Made by a program: the position numbers and the translations under genes. Of a stretch of 64,000 nucleotides of DNA, positions 33,360 through 43,688 are shown in pieces. Source of the stretch: Sorangium cellulosum So0157-2 (GTDB taxonomy: Bacteria; Myxococcota_A; Polyangia; Polyangiales; Polyangiaceae); the NCBI RefSeq assembly GCF_000418325.1, contig NC_021658.1, positions 5,567,501 to 5,631,500 on the forward strand, given 5' to 3'. The notes under the pieces are model-generated. The model was given only the letters and a program-made list of their open reading frames with translations, did no database searches and was not told the origin of the DNA. The first letter of the stretch is position 1; the number at the start of each line of letters is the position of its first letter.

Positions 33360-33783
33360 GCGCGCACGCTATCAGCGCGAGCAATCGTGTCAACGCTCGG
33401 ATCGGTTTGTCGTGTTAAGTAATGTAACGATCCCGGGACGCGCCCACGAGATGATGTTAGTCGATGGCCCCTGGTCGATGTTCGATGATGGGGTTCTGTT
33501 GCTATCTGTCGATGTTCCCTCGGGGGACGAACGCTGCCGTGAGCCTGCTTGAATGGACGCCGTCGCACGGGGATCGCGGCGAGACTCGATATCTCCAGCC
33601 GAGCTGAACATGGCTCTCCCAGGAGTCTCCCAGGAGACCACGCACTCGGCAATTCCGCCATGCGCATCGACGATCGGCGCTGGTGATGTGTCTCGTATGG
33701 ATTATGGTGCGTCGCGAGATGGTGGGGGAGTCGACGTCGGAGCGCCGGAGTCGTGGGCTTCCACGGACAGGTCGGTCATCGCA
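33360..33783. promoter_or_regulatory. Divergent promoter region between LanB-like gene and the NRPS operon
   Basis: 424 bp with clearly lower G+C than its neighbours (for example GTGTTAAGTAATGTAACG near 33412-33430), typical of a regulatory region in this genome. It contains the start zones of both units. The NRPS reading frame stays open back to 33553, but third positions there are not G/C-biased until about 33800. A Ser/Thr-rich frame of 83 codons (33390-33641, minus) also lies here, with atypical codon use. No clear -35/-10 pair was identified. Confidence 0.55.
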
Positions 33784-36700
33784 ATGAAACCGCACGAATC
33801 CGACGGGCTCATGAGTGATTCCATGGACTCCGGTGCTGCATTCGAGACGCTCGTCGAGCTCGGCCGTGGCCGCGCGGCCCGACTCGGTGACGAGCTCGCG
33901 TACAGCTTCCTTGTAGACGGCGAGTCCGAGCGGCTCGATGTCACGTTCGCGGAGATCGATCGACGGGCGCGCGCCGTCGGCGCCGCGCTCCAGGCGATCG
34001 CGGCCGCGGGCGAGCGCGCGGTGCTCCTGTACGCGCCCGGGCTCGACTACGTCGCCGCGTTCCTCGGCTGTCTCTACGCCGGCGTGGTGGCCGTGCCGGC
34101 GTACCCGCCGGATCCGGCGCGCCTCGGCCGGACGCTGCCCCGCCTCGAGGCGATCGCCGCCGACGCGGGCGCCCGCGTCGTGCTCACCACCGAGGCGATC
34201 GCGGCGATGGGCGACGCGCTGGCCGAGCAGGCCCCGGCGCTGCGCGCGGGGCGGTGGGTCAGCACCGACGCGCTCGCGCCCGGCGTCGAGGAGGCCTGGC
34301 GTCCGCCCGCGATCTCGCGCGGGACGCTCGCGCTCCTCCAGTACACCTCGGGCTCGACCGGGGCGCCCAAGGGGGTGATGCTCACGCACGGCAACCTGCT
34401 CGCGAACCTCGGCGCGATCGCGCGCGGGTTCCGGACCGGCCGCGCGTCGCGCGGGGTGATCTGGCTGCCGCCGTTCCACGACATGGGGCTGATCGGCGGC
34501 GTGCTCGAGCCGCTCTACGCGGCGTTCCCGGTCGCGCTGATGTCCCCGCTCGCGTTCCTCGAGCGCCCGATGCGGTGGCTGCGCGCCGTCGCGCGCTTCG
34601 GCGCCACGGTGAGCGGCGGGCCGAACTTCGCGTACGACCTCTGCGCGCGCAAGGCGACCGCGGCCGACGTGGCCGCGCTGGACCTCTCGACCTGGGACGT
34701 GGCGTTCACGGGCGCGGAGCCGGTGCGGCACGAGACGCTGGAGCGCTTCGCCGCGACGTTCGCGCCGTGCGGGTTCCGGCGCGAGGCCTTCTACCCCTGC
34801 TACGGGCTGGCCGAGGGGACGCTGATCGTGACGGGCGGCGAGCGCGGCGCCGGGCCCGCGCTGGTCACGGTCGATCGCGAGGCGCTCGCCGGCGGGCGCG
34901 CGGCGCCGCCTGCGCCGGGGCGCGCGGCGCAGACGCTCGTCGCGTGCGGCCGCGCCGTCGACGCCGGCGGCGAGGTGCGGATCGTCGATCCGGCCTCGAC
35001 GCGGGATCGAGAGGACGGCGAGGTCGGCGAGATCTGGGTGCGCGGGCCGAGCGTGTCGCGCGGCTACTGGGGGCGCGCCGAGGCGACCGCCGAGGCGTTC
35101 GGCGCGCGGCGCGAAGGCGCGCCGGACGAGGGGCCGTACCTGCGCACGGGCGACCTCGGCTACCTGCGCGACGGGGCGCTCTTCGTGACGGGGCGGCTCA
35201 AGGACCTGATCCTCGTCCGCGGCCGGAACCTGTACCCCGACGACCTCGAGCGCACGGCCGAGGCGAGCCACCCGGCGCTGCGCCGCGGCTGCTGCGCCGC
35301 CTTCGGCGTCGAGGCCGAGGGCGAGGAGCGGCTCGTCCTCGTCCAGGAGGTCGACCCGCGCGGGGCGCCCGACCTCGCGGAGGTCGTCGCGGCGGTGCGC
35401 CGCGAGGTGCAGCTCCAGCACGACGTGGCGGCGCACGCGGTGGTGCTGATCGCGCGGGGGACGATCCCGAAGACCTCGAGCGGCAAGATCCAGCGCGGCG
35501 CCTGCCGCGCGGCGTTCCTGGCCGGCGACCTCGAGGAGCTCGCGCGCGGGTCGCTGGACGCCGGCGCGCCGGAGGGGCACGCGATCGAGGCGCCGTCGAC
35601 CGACCTGGAGCGGGAGGTCGCCGCGATCTGGCGCGAGGTGCTCGGGGCGCCGCGGCTGGGGGCGACCGACGGCTTCTTCGAGCTGGGCGGCGACTCGCTC
35701 GCCGCGATGCAGGTGATCGGGCGCCTCCGGGCCCGGCTCGGGCTCCGCGTCGAGCTGAGCGCGCTCTTCGAGGCGCCGACGGTCCGCGCGCTGTCGCGCC
35801 GGCTCGAGGCCGCCGCCCGGCCGGCGATGGCCCTCGGCGCGCTCGGCGGTGGCGAGGGCGCCGAGGGCCCGGGGCCGATCCCGCGCGCGCCCGACGCGGC
35901 GGATCACCCGCTCTCCTACGAGCAGGAGCGCCTCTGGATCCTCGACCAGCTCCTCCCCGGGCTGACGGCCTACAACCTGGCCCCGGCGGCGCGGCTCCGC
36001 GGCCCGCTCGACCGGGAGGCCCTCGCGCGGGCGCTCGAGGGGCTGATCAGCCGCCACGCCGCGCTCCGCGCCACGTTCGCGGCGAGCCCGGACCCGGTGC
36101 AGCGCATCGGCGAGCGCCGCGACGTCCCGGTGCGCTTCGTGGACGTGTCCGACCAGCCCGAGGGCGAGCGCGAGCGCGCGGCGCGGCTCGCCGCCCGCGC
36201 GGAGCTCACGACGCCGTTCGACCTCGCCGCGGGCCCGCTGCTCCGGGCCCGCCTCGTGCGGCTCGGGCCGGAGGAGCACGTCCTCGTGCTCGGCGTGCAC
36301 CACATCGCGATCGACGGGTGGTCGTTCGCGCCCCTCCTCCGGGACCTGGGCGCCTTGTACGAGAGCTGTCGTCGCGGGGGCGCTCCGGCGCTCCCGCCGC
36401 TCGCGGCGCAGTACGTCGACTTCGCCCGCTGGCAGCGGCAGGCGCTCTCGGGCGCGCGCCTCGAGGGGCTCGTCGCGTGGTGGGCGCGGCGCCTCTGCGA
36501 CCTGCCGACGGTCGAGCTGCCGACGGATCGGCCGCGCGGCGCCGTCCAGACGTTCGCCGGCGCCGAGCGGACGGCGGCGCTCCCCCGGCGCCTGCTCGGC
36601 GAGCTCGACGCGCTCTGCCAGCGCGCGGAGGTCACGCGGTTCATGGCGTGGCTCGCCGTGCTCGCCGTGGCGCTCCGGCGCGCCACCGGCCAGGACGATC

Positions 36701-39150
36701 TCGCGATCGGCACCGCGGTCGCGAACCGCCCGCGCCCCGAGCTCGAGGGGCTCGTCGGCATGTTCGTGAACACGCTCGTCCTGCGCGTGGACCTCGCCGG
36801 CGACCCGAGCTTCGCCGAGCTGCTCCGGCGCGCCCGGGCGACGGCGCTCGAGGCGTTCGAGCACCAGGACGCGCCGTTCGAGAAGGTCGTCGAGGCGCTG
36901 CAGCCGAGGCGTGACATGAGCCGGTCGCCGCTCTTCCAGGTGATGCTCGTCGTCCAGAGCGCGCCGATGCCCGCGATGGCGCTCGGCGGCCTCGAGGTCG
37001 AGCTCCTCGACCTCGGGGTGGAGACGACGCGCTTCGACCTGCGCTTCTCCGTGGAGGCGCGCGGCGGCGAGGAGGTCGTCTCGCTGCAGTACAACACCGA
37101 CCTCTTCGACCCGCAGACGGCCGACGAGCTCCTCGAGTCGCTCGTGCAGATCGCGGAGCGGGCGGTCCGCGCGCCGGAGGCGAGGGTCGCGGCGCTCCTG
37201 CTCACGCCCGAGGAGCGCCGGCGCGCGCTCGTGACGTGGAACGCGACCGAGGCGCCGTACGAGGACCACCTCTGCCTGCACGAGCCGTTCTTCGCGCGGG
37301 CGAGCGAGCAGCCGGAGGCGGTCGCGGTCGTCGCTGGCGGCCGGCGGCTGACGTACGCGGAGCTGCGCCGGCGCGCGCTCGCCGTCTCGGCGCGCGTCCG
37401 GAGGGCCGGGCAGGGGCGCGGCCAGCTCGTGGCGATCGCGATGGACAAGGGCTGGGAGCAGGTCGCCGCCGCGCTCGGCGTGCTGCACGCCGGGGCGGCG
37501 TACCTGCCGATCGATCCCGCGCTGCCGCGCGAGCGGCTCGCCCACCTGCTCGCGCACGGCGAGGCGCGCCTCGCGCTCACGCAGTCGCACGTCGACGCGC
37601 GGATCGACTGGCCCGCCGGGGTCGAGCGCGCGCTCGTGGACGAGCTGGACGAGCTGGGCGAGCTCGACGGCGATCTGCGCCTCCCTCAGCGCGCCGCGCC
37701 CGCGCCGGGCGACCTCGCGTACGTCATCTACACCTCCGGATCCACCGGCCAGCCGAAGGGGGTGATGATCGACCACCGCGGCGCGGTGAACACGATCCTC
37801 GACGTGAACCGCCGGTTCGGCGTCGGGCGCGACGACCGCGTGCTCGCGCTCTCGTCCCTGAGCTTCGATCTGTCGGTCTACGACCTCTTCGGCACGCTCG
37901 CGGCGGGCGGCGCCATCGTCCTGCCACCGCCGGGCCCCGGGCCGCAGCCCGACGCGTGGGCCGCGCTGGTGCGGGCCGAGCGCGTGACCGTCTGGAACTC
38001 GGTGCCCGCGCTGCTCCAGCTCGCGCTGGACGCCGCCCCCGCCGGCGCCAGCACGATGGCGCCGCCCGATCTCGCGTCGCTCCGCCTGGTGTTGCTGAGC
38101 GGCGACTGGATCGACCTGAAGCTCCCCGAGCGGATCCGGGCCGCGTCCCCGTCCGCGCGGATCGTCAGCCTGGGCGGCGCCACCGAGGCGTCGATCTGGT
38201 CGATCCTGCACCCGATCGACCGCGTCGATCCGCGCTGGCGCAGCGTCCCGTACGGCCGCCCCATGGCGAACCAGCGCGTCTACGTCCTCGACCAGGCGCT
38301 CGAGCCGTGTCCGATCGGCGTCCCGGGCGAGCTCTACATCGGCGGCGTCGGCGTCGCGCTCGGCTACTTCCGCGACGAGGCCCGGACCGCCGCGAGCTTC
38401 GTCACGCACCCGGCGACCGGGGAGCGGCTCTACCGCACCGGCGATCTCGCCCGGTACTTCCGCGACGGCGCCGTCGAGCTGCTCGGGCGGGTCGACTTCC
38501 AGGTGAAGGTGCGGGGCTACCGCGTCGAGCTCGGCGAGATCGAGGCGGCGCTGCTCCGGCACCCGGACGTGAAGGAGGCCGCGGTCGCCGTCAAGCAGGA
38601 CCCCTCGGGCGACCGGCGCCTCGTCGCGTACGTCATCGGCGCCGGCGGCCTGGATCCGCAGGGGATCCTCGCGTCCGCGCGGCGGGCGCTCCCCGAGTAC
38701 ATGGTCCCGAGCGCGTGCGTCCCGGTGGACGCCTTCCCGCTGAGCGCGAACGGCAAGGTCGACCGCGCGGCGCTCGCCGCGATCGACCCGCGCGGCGGCC
38801 ATGGCGAGGCGCCGCGGATCCCGCCGCGCACGCCGACCGAGCGCGCGATCGTCGGGGCGCTCAAGGAGGTGCTCCAGGTCGAGCAGATCGGCGTCAACGA
38901 GAACCTCTTCGAGATCGGGCTGACGTCGCTGCTCGCGGTGCGCGCGCAGCGGCTGCTCAAGGAGCGGCTGCGCGCCCCGGTCGCGGTGGCGGACCTGTTC
39001 CAGTCGCCGACGATCGAGGCGCTCGCCGCGCGCGTCGACGCGAGCGATCCGGCGCGCGGGTCCACGGACGCGGCCGAGCAGCGCGCGGACGCGCGCCGGG
39101 ACGCGGCGCGCCGCCGGCAGGCCGCGCGCGGGGATCGGTCGAACGGATGA
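33784..39150 (+). CDS. NRPS: FAAL-carrier-C-A(Cys)-PCP loading protein
   Basis: About 1788 residues; starts at 33811, 33697 or 33553 are possible. Domains: fatty-acyl-AMP ligase (about 15-590; YTSGSTGAPKGVML near 186, CYGLAEGTLIVTGG); carrier (LGGDSL, Ser near 638); condensation domain (PLSYEQERLWILDQ; active HHIAIDGWS near 839); adenylation domain (YTSGSTGQPKGV near 1315). A PCP follows (FEIGLTSLLAV, Ser near 1714). The A-domain pocket residues read by eye are D-L-Y-N-L-S-L-I-W-K, the classical cysteine code. The C domain has DGWS, not the DxxxxD heterocyclisation motif, so Cys should be acylated and not cyclised here. It begins lipopeptide synthesis and overlaps the next gene as ATGA. Confidence 0.95.
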   Translation: MKPHESDGLMSDSMDSGAAFETLVELGRGRAARLGDELAYSFLVDGESERLDVTFAEIDRRARAVGAALQAIAAAGERAVLLYAPGLDYVAAFLGCLYAGVVAVPAYPPDPARLGRTLPRLEAIAADAGARVVLTTEAIAAMGDALAEQAPALRAGRWVSTDALAPGVEEAWRPPAISRGTLALLQYTSGSTGAPKGVMLTHGNLLANLGAIARGFRTGRASRGVIWLPPFHDMGLIGGVLEPLYAAFPVALMSPLAFLERPMRWLRAVARFGATVSGGPNFAYDLCARKATAADVAALDLSTWDVAFTGAEPVRHETLERFAATFAPCGFRREAFYPCYGLAEGTLIVTGGERGAGPALVTVDREALAGGRAAPPAPGRAAQTLVACGRAVDAGGEVRIVDPASTRDREDGEVGEIWVRGPSVSRGYWGRAEATAEAFGARREGAPDEGPYLRTGDLGYLRDGALFVTGRLKDLILVRGRNLYPDDLERTAEASHPALRRGCCAAFGVEAEGEERLVLVQEVDPRGAPDLAEVVAAVRREVQLQHDVAAHAVVLIARGTIPKTSSGKIQRGACRAAFLAGDLEELARGSLDAGAPEGHAIEAPSTDLEREVAAIWREVLGAPRLGATDGFFELGGDSLAAMQVIGRLRARLGLRVELSALFEAPTVRALSRRLEAAARPAMALGALGGGEGAEGPGPIPRAPDAADHPLSYEQERLWILDQLLPGLTAYNLAPAARLRGPLDREALARALEGLISRHAALRATFAASPDPVQRIGERRDVPVRFVDVSDQPEGERERAARLAARAELTTPFDLAAGPLLRARLVRLGPEEHVLVLGVHHIAIDGWSFAPLLRDLGALYESCRRGGAPALPPLAAQYVDFARWQRQALSGARLEGLVAWWARRLCDLPTVELPTDRPRGAVQTFAGAERTAALPRRLLGELDALCQRAEVTRFMAWLAVLAVALRRATGQDDLAIGTAVANRPRPELEGLVGMFVNTLVLRVDLAGDPSFAELLRRARATALEAFEHQDAPFEKVVEALQPRRDMSRSPLFQVMLVVQSAPMPAMALGGLEVELLDLGVETTRFDLRFSVEARGGEEVVSLQYNTDLFDPQTADELLESLVQIAERAVRAPEARVAALLLTPEERRRALVTWNATEAPYEDHLCLHEPFFARASEQPEAVAVVAGGRRLTYAELRRRALAVSARVRRAGQGRGQLVAIAMDKGWEQVAAALGVLHAGAAYLPIDPALPRERLAHLLAHGEARLALTQSHVDARIDWPAGVERALVDELDELGELDGDLRLPQRAAPAPGDLAYVIYTSGSTGQPKGVMIDHRGAVNTILDVNRRFGVGRDDRVLALSSLSFDLSVYDLFGTLAAGGAIVLPPPGPGPQPDAWAALVRAERVTVWNSVPALLQLALDAAPAGASTMAPPDLASLRLVLLSGDWIDLKLPERIRAASPSARIVSLGGATEASIWSILHPIDRVDPRWRSVPYGRPMANQRVYVLDQALEPCPIGVPGELYIGGVGVALGYFRDEARTAASFVTHPATGERLYRTGDLARYFRDGAVELLGRVDFQVKVRGYRVELGEIEAALLRHPDVKEAAVAVKQDPSGDRRLVAYVIGAGGLDPQGILASARRALPEYMVPSACVPVDAFPLSANGKVDRAALAAIDPRGGHGEAPRIPPRTPTERAIVGALKEVLQVEQIGVNENLFEIGLTSLLAVRAQRLLKERLRAPVAVADLFQSPTIEALAARVDASDPARGSTDAAEQRADARRDAARRRQAARGDRSNG

Positions 39151-42100
39151 GCGCGATGGCACCCGGAGACGAGCAGGAGGACCTGGGCGGCGCCGTCGCC
39201 GTCATCGGCATGGCGGGGCGCTTCCCCGGCGCGGACGACGTCGACGCGCTCTGGGCGAACGTGGTGAACGGGGTCGAGTCGATCACGTTCTTCCCGGAGC
39301 ACGAGCGCGAGCCGCACGCCGCCCTGCCGGAGGCGCCGGGCGCCGCCCCCGCCGCCCCCGTCGTGTGCGCGGGCGGATTGCTGAATGGAATCGATGACTT
39401 CGACGCGGCGTACTTCGAGATCCCGCCGCGCGAGGCGCAGCTCATCGACCCCCAGCACCGGCTCTTCCTCGAGTGCGCGGTGAGCGCGCTCGAGCACGCC
39501 GGCTGCGACCCGGCGCGCACCGCGGGGGCGATCGGCGTCTTCGGCGGGTGCGGCCCGGGCGCGTACCTGCTCCAGGTCGTCTCGCGCCCCGATCTGGTCG
39601 CGGCCGTCGGGCTGCGCGCCCTCACGCTGGCGAACGACAAGGACTACCTGACCACGCGCGTCTCGTACAAGCTCGACCTCCGCGGGCCGAGCGTGCTCGT
39701 GCAGAGCGCCTGCTCGACGTCGCTCGTCGCGGTCCACGTCGCGTGCCAGAGCCTGCTCGGCTTCGAGACCGACGTGGCCCTGGCCGGCGGGGTCTCGGTC
39801 GCGGTGCCGCAGAAGGGCGGCCACGTCCACGTGCCCGGGGGCATCATGTCGCCCGACGGCCGCTGCCGGCCGTTCGACGCGCGCGCGGCGGGCACGGTCG
39901 CCGGCAGCGGCGTCGGCCTCGTCGTGCTCAAGCGCCTCGCCGACGCGCTCGCCGACGGCGACTGCATCCACGCCGTCATCCGCGGCACGGCCGTCAACAA
40001 CGACGGCAGGAAGGCGAGCTTCAGCGCGCCGGGCGCCTCCGGGCAGGCCGCCGTCATCACCGAGGCGCACCGCGTCGCGGGGGTCGACCCGGGCTCGATC
40101 GGCTACGTCGAGGCGCACGGCACCGGCACGCTGCTCGGCGATCCGGTCGAGATCCAGGCGCTGACGACCGCGTTCCGGCGGCGCACCGACGCGGTCTCCG
40201 CCTGCGCGCTCGGGGCGCTCAAGGCCAACATCGGCCACCTCGACGCCGCGGCCGGCGTGGCGGGGCTGATCAAGGCGATCCACGTCGTCCGCGAGGGGGT
40301 CGTCCCCCCGTGCGTCCACTTCGAGGCGCCGAACCCGCACATCGATTTCGGGTCGACCCCGTTCTTCGTGCCCACGTCGGCCGGGCCCTGGCCCGCCGGC
40401 AAGCCGGCGCGGCGCGCGGGCGTGAGCTCGTTCGGCATCGGCGGCACCAACGCCCACGTCGTGCTGGAGGAGCCGCCGGCCGCCCCCGCCGCGGCGCCGT
40501 GGCGCCGGCCCGCGTGCGTGCTCGCGCTGTCGGCCCGCAGCGAGCGCGCCCTCGACGCCGCGTGCGGCGCGCTCGCGGCCCACCTCGACGCCCGCCCCTC
40601 GCTCGACCTCGCCGACGTCGCGTTCACGCTGCAGGTCGGCCGCCGCGAGCACGCGCATCGCCGCGCGATCGTCGCGGCCTCGCTCGACGAGGCCCGCGAC
40701 GCCCTCCGCGCCCCGCGGAAGGGCGCGCCCGCCGCGGCGGGGCGGGGGGCCGTGTTCCTGTTCCCCGGGCAGCATTCGCAGCGCCTCGGGGCGGGGGCCG
40801 GGCTGTACGCGGCCGAGCCCGAGTTCCGGCGGGCCTTCGACGCGTGCGCGCGGATCGCCGGCGACGTGGCCGGGATGGATCTCGCGCGCGTCGCCTTCGA
40901 GGCGGGCGACGGCGACGGCGCGCGCCTCACGGCGACCGAGCGCGTGCAGCCGGTCCTCTTCGCGGTCGAAATCGCGCTCGCGCGGCTGTGGATGTCGTGG
41001 GGCGTCGAGCCCGCGGCGATGCTCGGGCACAGCCTCGGCGAGTGGGTCGCGGCGTGCCTCGCCGGCGTGGTGACGCTCGAGGACGCGGTGGCGATCGTGA
41101 TCGAGCGCGGGCGGCTGACCCAGGCGATGCCCCCGGGGTCGATGCTCGCGGTGGGCGCGCCGGCCGAGCGGCTCGAGGCCTTCCTCCGCGACGGGGTCGA
41201 GATCGCCGCGTGGAACGCGCCGGGGCTCGTCGCGCTCTCGGGGCCGTCCGGCGCCATCGATCGGGTCCAGGCGGCGCTCGAGGCGCAGGGGACGTTCGCG
41301 CGCCGGCTCGAGACGTCGCACGCGTTCCACTCGGCGCTGCTCGACGGCGCGGTCGAGCCGCTCCGCGCGCGCGTCCGCCGCGCCGCGCTCCGGCCGCCCC
41401 GCGTGCCGTTCATCTCCAACGTCACCGGCGCGCCGATCACGGACGAGCAGGCCGTCGATCCGGGCTACTGGGCGCGGCACCTGCGCGCGCCGGTCCGCTT
41501 CGCGCAGGGGCTCGAGGCGCTCCGCGCCGAGGGGCACGCGGTCTTCCTGGAGGTCGGTCCGGGCCGCTCGCTCACGGCGCTCGCGCGGCGCACCTTGCCG
41601 TCGGCGCTGGGGATCGAGGGGCTGCGGGGCGAGCGCGAGGCCGGATCGAGCGAGCAGCGCCAGGCGCTCGAGGCGCTCGGCCGCCTGTGGGAGGTCGGCT
41701 GTCCGGTCGCCTGGCAGCGCCTGCACGAGGGGGAGGGCCGGCGCCGCGTGCCGCTCCCGTCGTACCCGTTCGAGCGGACGCGCCACTGGGTCTCGCTCGC
41801 GCGCGGGCCCCGGCCGGGCCCGGAGGCGGCCGCCGCCGTCGGCGCCGCGCGCCGCGAGGGCGGCGCGGGCGCGCCGGCCGCCGCGCCCGCGGATGGTGCA
41901 GAGGGTCGCGGCGCGCGGGCCGAGGGGCGCGCCGATCGCGTCGCGCCACGCACCGAGATGGAGCGGCTGCTCGCGCGCGTCTGGACCGAGATCCTCGGCG
42001 TCGAGGACGTCGGCGTGACCGACGACTTCTTCGCGCTCCACGGCGACTCGCTGATGGCGACGCAGCTCGTCTCCCGCGTGCGCGCGCGGCTCGGCGTCGA

Positions 42101-43688
42101 CGTGCCCGTCCGCGCGCTCTTCGAGGGGCCGACGATCGAGGCGCTCGCCGCGGAGATCGAGCGGCGGCAGGGCGCCGGGGCCGCCCGCAGCGCGCTGCCG
42201 CCGATCGCCCCCGTCCCGCGCGGCGGGCGGCTGCCGGTCTCGTCGGCGCAGCAGCGCCTCTGGTTCCTCGACCAGCTCGAGCCGGGCAGCCCGGCGTACA
42301 ACGTCTCGTTCGCGGTCCGCGCGGACGGCCGGCTCGATCTCGCGGCGCTGCGGCGGAGCCTCGAGGAGATCTGCCGCCGCCACGAGGCGCTGCGCACGAC
42401 CTTCGCCGCGATCGAGGGCCGCCCGGTGCCGGTCGTCGCGCCCGCGCCGTCGGTGCCGTGGCGGGTGTCCGACCTCGCGCACCTCCCGGGCGCGGACCTC
42501 GAGGCCGAGACCCGGCGCGCCATCGCCGCGGAGGCGCTCGAGGTCTTCGACCTGGCCTCGGGCCCGCTCCTCCGCGCGCACGTGATCCGGCGCTCCGAGC
42601 GCGAGCACATCGTGGTGCTCGTCGTGCACCACATCGTGTTCGACGTCTGGTCGGTCGGCGTCTTCGTCGCCGAGTTCGGCGCGCTCTACCGCGCGTTCAC
42701 GCGGGGGCTGGCCTCGCCGCTGCCGGAGCTCCCGGTCCAGTACGTCGACTTCGCGGCCGCGCAGGGCGCGTGGCTCGCGGGCGAGGGGCTCGAGGCGGAG
42801 CTCGGCTACTGGCGGAGGAAGCTCGCGGGCGATCTGCCGCGCGTGCGCGTCCCGGCCGACCACGCCCCCGAGGGCGCGCGCACCTGGCGCGGCGCGCGCC
42901 AGAGCCTCCCGGCCCCCGCGGCGCTGGCCGACGGCGTGCGGGGCCTCGCGCGGCGCGAGGGGGTCTCGCCGTTCATGATCTTCCTCGCCTGTTACAAGGC
43001 GCTCCTCCACCAGCGCACCGGGATCGAGGACATGGTCGTCGGGACCGACGTCGCGAACCGGAACCGGCTCGAGACGGAGGGGATGATCGGCTTCTTCGTC
43101 AACCAGCTCGTCATCCGCGCCGATTTCAGCGGAAACCCCGCGTTCGCCGAGCTCGTGCGCCGGGTCAGGGACGTGACCCTCGAGGCGTTCGAGCACCAGG
43201 ATCTGCCCTTCGACCGGCTGGTCGAGGCGCTGCGGCCGCGGCGCGTCGCCGGCCAGGCGCCGCTCTTCGACGCCAAGTTCGTGATGCGCAACGTGCGCGT
43301 GCCCAGCATCGAGCTCGACGGGGTCGTGCTCGAGGCGCTCGAGGTCGAGGCCGAGGCGGCGCCGTTCGATTTCGTGCTCACGGTCGCCGAGGGGCCTTCC
43401 GGCTTCGTCTTCGGCGTCGAGTACAGCACGGAGTTCTACCGGCAGGAGACGGTGCGCGACTTCCTCGAGGACTACGCGCGGGCGCTCGAGCGCGCGACCT
43501 CGCGTCCGGAGGCGACGCTCGCCGAGCTCCGGGAGCACATCGAGGCCGGCGTCGAGGAGCGCAGGGCCCGCGAGCTCGAGCGCGCCCGCGGCGCGGAGCT
43601 CGCGCGGCTCGGCAGCGCCCGGCGCCGCGCCGTGAGGCCGTCCACCCAAGGCGCCGAGGGGAAGGCCCTCGGCCGAGAGGAGCCATGA
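39147..43688 (+). CDS. Hybrid PKS-NRPS protein: KS-AT(malonyl)-ACP-C
   Basis: 1513 residues. Ketosynthase with the full Cys-His-His triad: Cys189 (SACSTS), His324 (EAHGTGT), His364 (NIGHLDAA). Acyltransferase with Ser629 (GHSLGEW) and HAFHS at 725-729, the malonyl-CoA signature. Carrier Ser968 (LHGDSLMATQ). The C-terminal condensation domain (SSAQQRLWFLDQ; HHIVFDVWS at 1161) is intact. No ketoreductase, dehydratase, enoylreductase or methyltransferase is visible, so the unit should add an unreduced C2 (beta-keto) extension to the acyl-Cys chain, unless an enzyme acts in trans. A charged helical tail suits docking. ATG and stop overlap the neighbours as ATGA on both sides. Confidence 0.95.
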   Translation: MSAMAPGDEQEDLGGAVAVIGMAGRFPGADDVDALWANVVNGVESITFFPEHEREPHAALPEAPGAAPAAPVVCAGGLLNGIDDFDAAYFEIPPREAQLIDPQHRLFLECAVSALEHAGCDPARTAGAIGVFGGCGPGAYLLQVVSRPDLVAAVGLRALTLANDKDYLTTRVSYKLDLRGPSVLVQSACSTSLVAVHVACQSLLGFETDVALAGGVSVAVPQKGGHVHVPGGIMSPDGRCRPFDARAAGTVAGSGVGLVVLKRLADALADGDCIHAVIRGTAVNNDGRKASFSAPGASGQAAVITEAHRVAGVDPGSIGYVEAHGTGTLLGDPVEIQALTTAFRRRTDAVSACALGALKANIGHLDAAAGVAGLIKAIHVVREGVVPPCVHFEAPNPHIDFGSTPFFVPTSAGPWPAGKPARRAGVSSFGIGGTNAHVVLEEPPAAPAAAPWRRPACVLALSARSERALDAACGALAAHLDARPSLDLADVAFTLQVGRREHAHRRAIVAASLDEARDALRAPRKGAPAAAGRGAVFLFPGQHSQRLGAGAGLYAAEPEFRRAFDACARIAGDVAGMDLARVAFEAGDGDGARLTATERVQPVLFAVEIALARLWMSWGVEPAAMLGHSLGEWVAACLAGVVTLEDAVAIVIERGRLTQAMPPGSMLAVGAPAERLEAFLRDGVEIAAWNAPGLVALSGPSGAIDRVQAALEAQGTFARRLETSHAFHSALLDGAVEPLRARVRRAALRPPRVPFISNVTGAPITDEQAVDPGYWARHLRAPVRFAQGLEALRAEGHAVFLEVGPGRSLTALARRTLPSALGIEGLRGEREAGSSEQRQALEALGRLWEVGCPVAWQRLHEGEGRRRVPLPSYPFERTRHWVSLARGPRPGPEAAAAVGAARREGGAGAPAAAPADGAEGRGARAEGRADRVAPRTEMERLLARVWTEILGVEDVGVTDDFFALHGDSLMATQLVSRVRARLGVDVPVRALFEGPTIEALAAEIERRQGAGAARSALPPIAPVPRGGRLPVSSAQQRLWFLDQLEPGSPAYNVSFAVRADGRLDLAALRRSLEEICRRHEALRTTFAAIEGRPVPVVAPAPSVPWRVSDLAHLPGADLEAETRRAIAAEALEVFDLASGPLLRAHVIRRSEREHIVVLVVHHIVFDVWSVGVFVAEFGALYRAFTRGLASPLPELPVQYVDFAAAQGAWLAGEGLEAELGYWRRKLAGDLPRVRVPADHAPEGARTWRGARQSLPAPAALADGVRGLARREGVSPFMIFLACYKALLHQRTGIEDMVVGTDVANRNRLETEGMIGFFVNQLVIRADFSGNPAFAELVRRVRDVTLEAFEHQDLPFDRLVEALRPRRVAGQAPLFDAKFVMRNVRVPSIELDGVVLEALEVEAEAAPFDFVLTVAEGPSGFVFGVEYSTEFYRQETVRDFLEDYARALERATSRPEATLAELREHIEAGVEERRARELERARGAELARLGSARRRAVRPSTQGAEGKALGREEP

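Noticed and set aside
33390..33641. 83-codon Ser/Thr-rich minus-strand frame just upstream of the LanB-like gene, a possible precursor peptide
   Set aside because: Third codon positions are not G/C-biased (TTA, ACA, AAC occur), there is no clear ribosome site, and it lies in an A/T-richer promoter region. Kept only as an alternative in the LanB finding.
33502..39162. 1886-codon minus-strand frame opposite the first NRPS
   Set aside because: Antisense shadow with compositional bias and no domain motif; the plus strand encodes FAAL-C-A-PCP.
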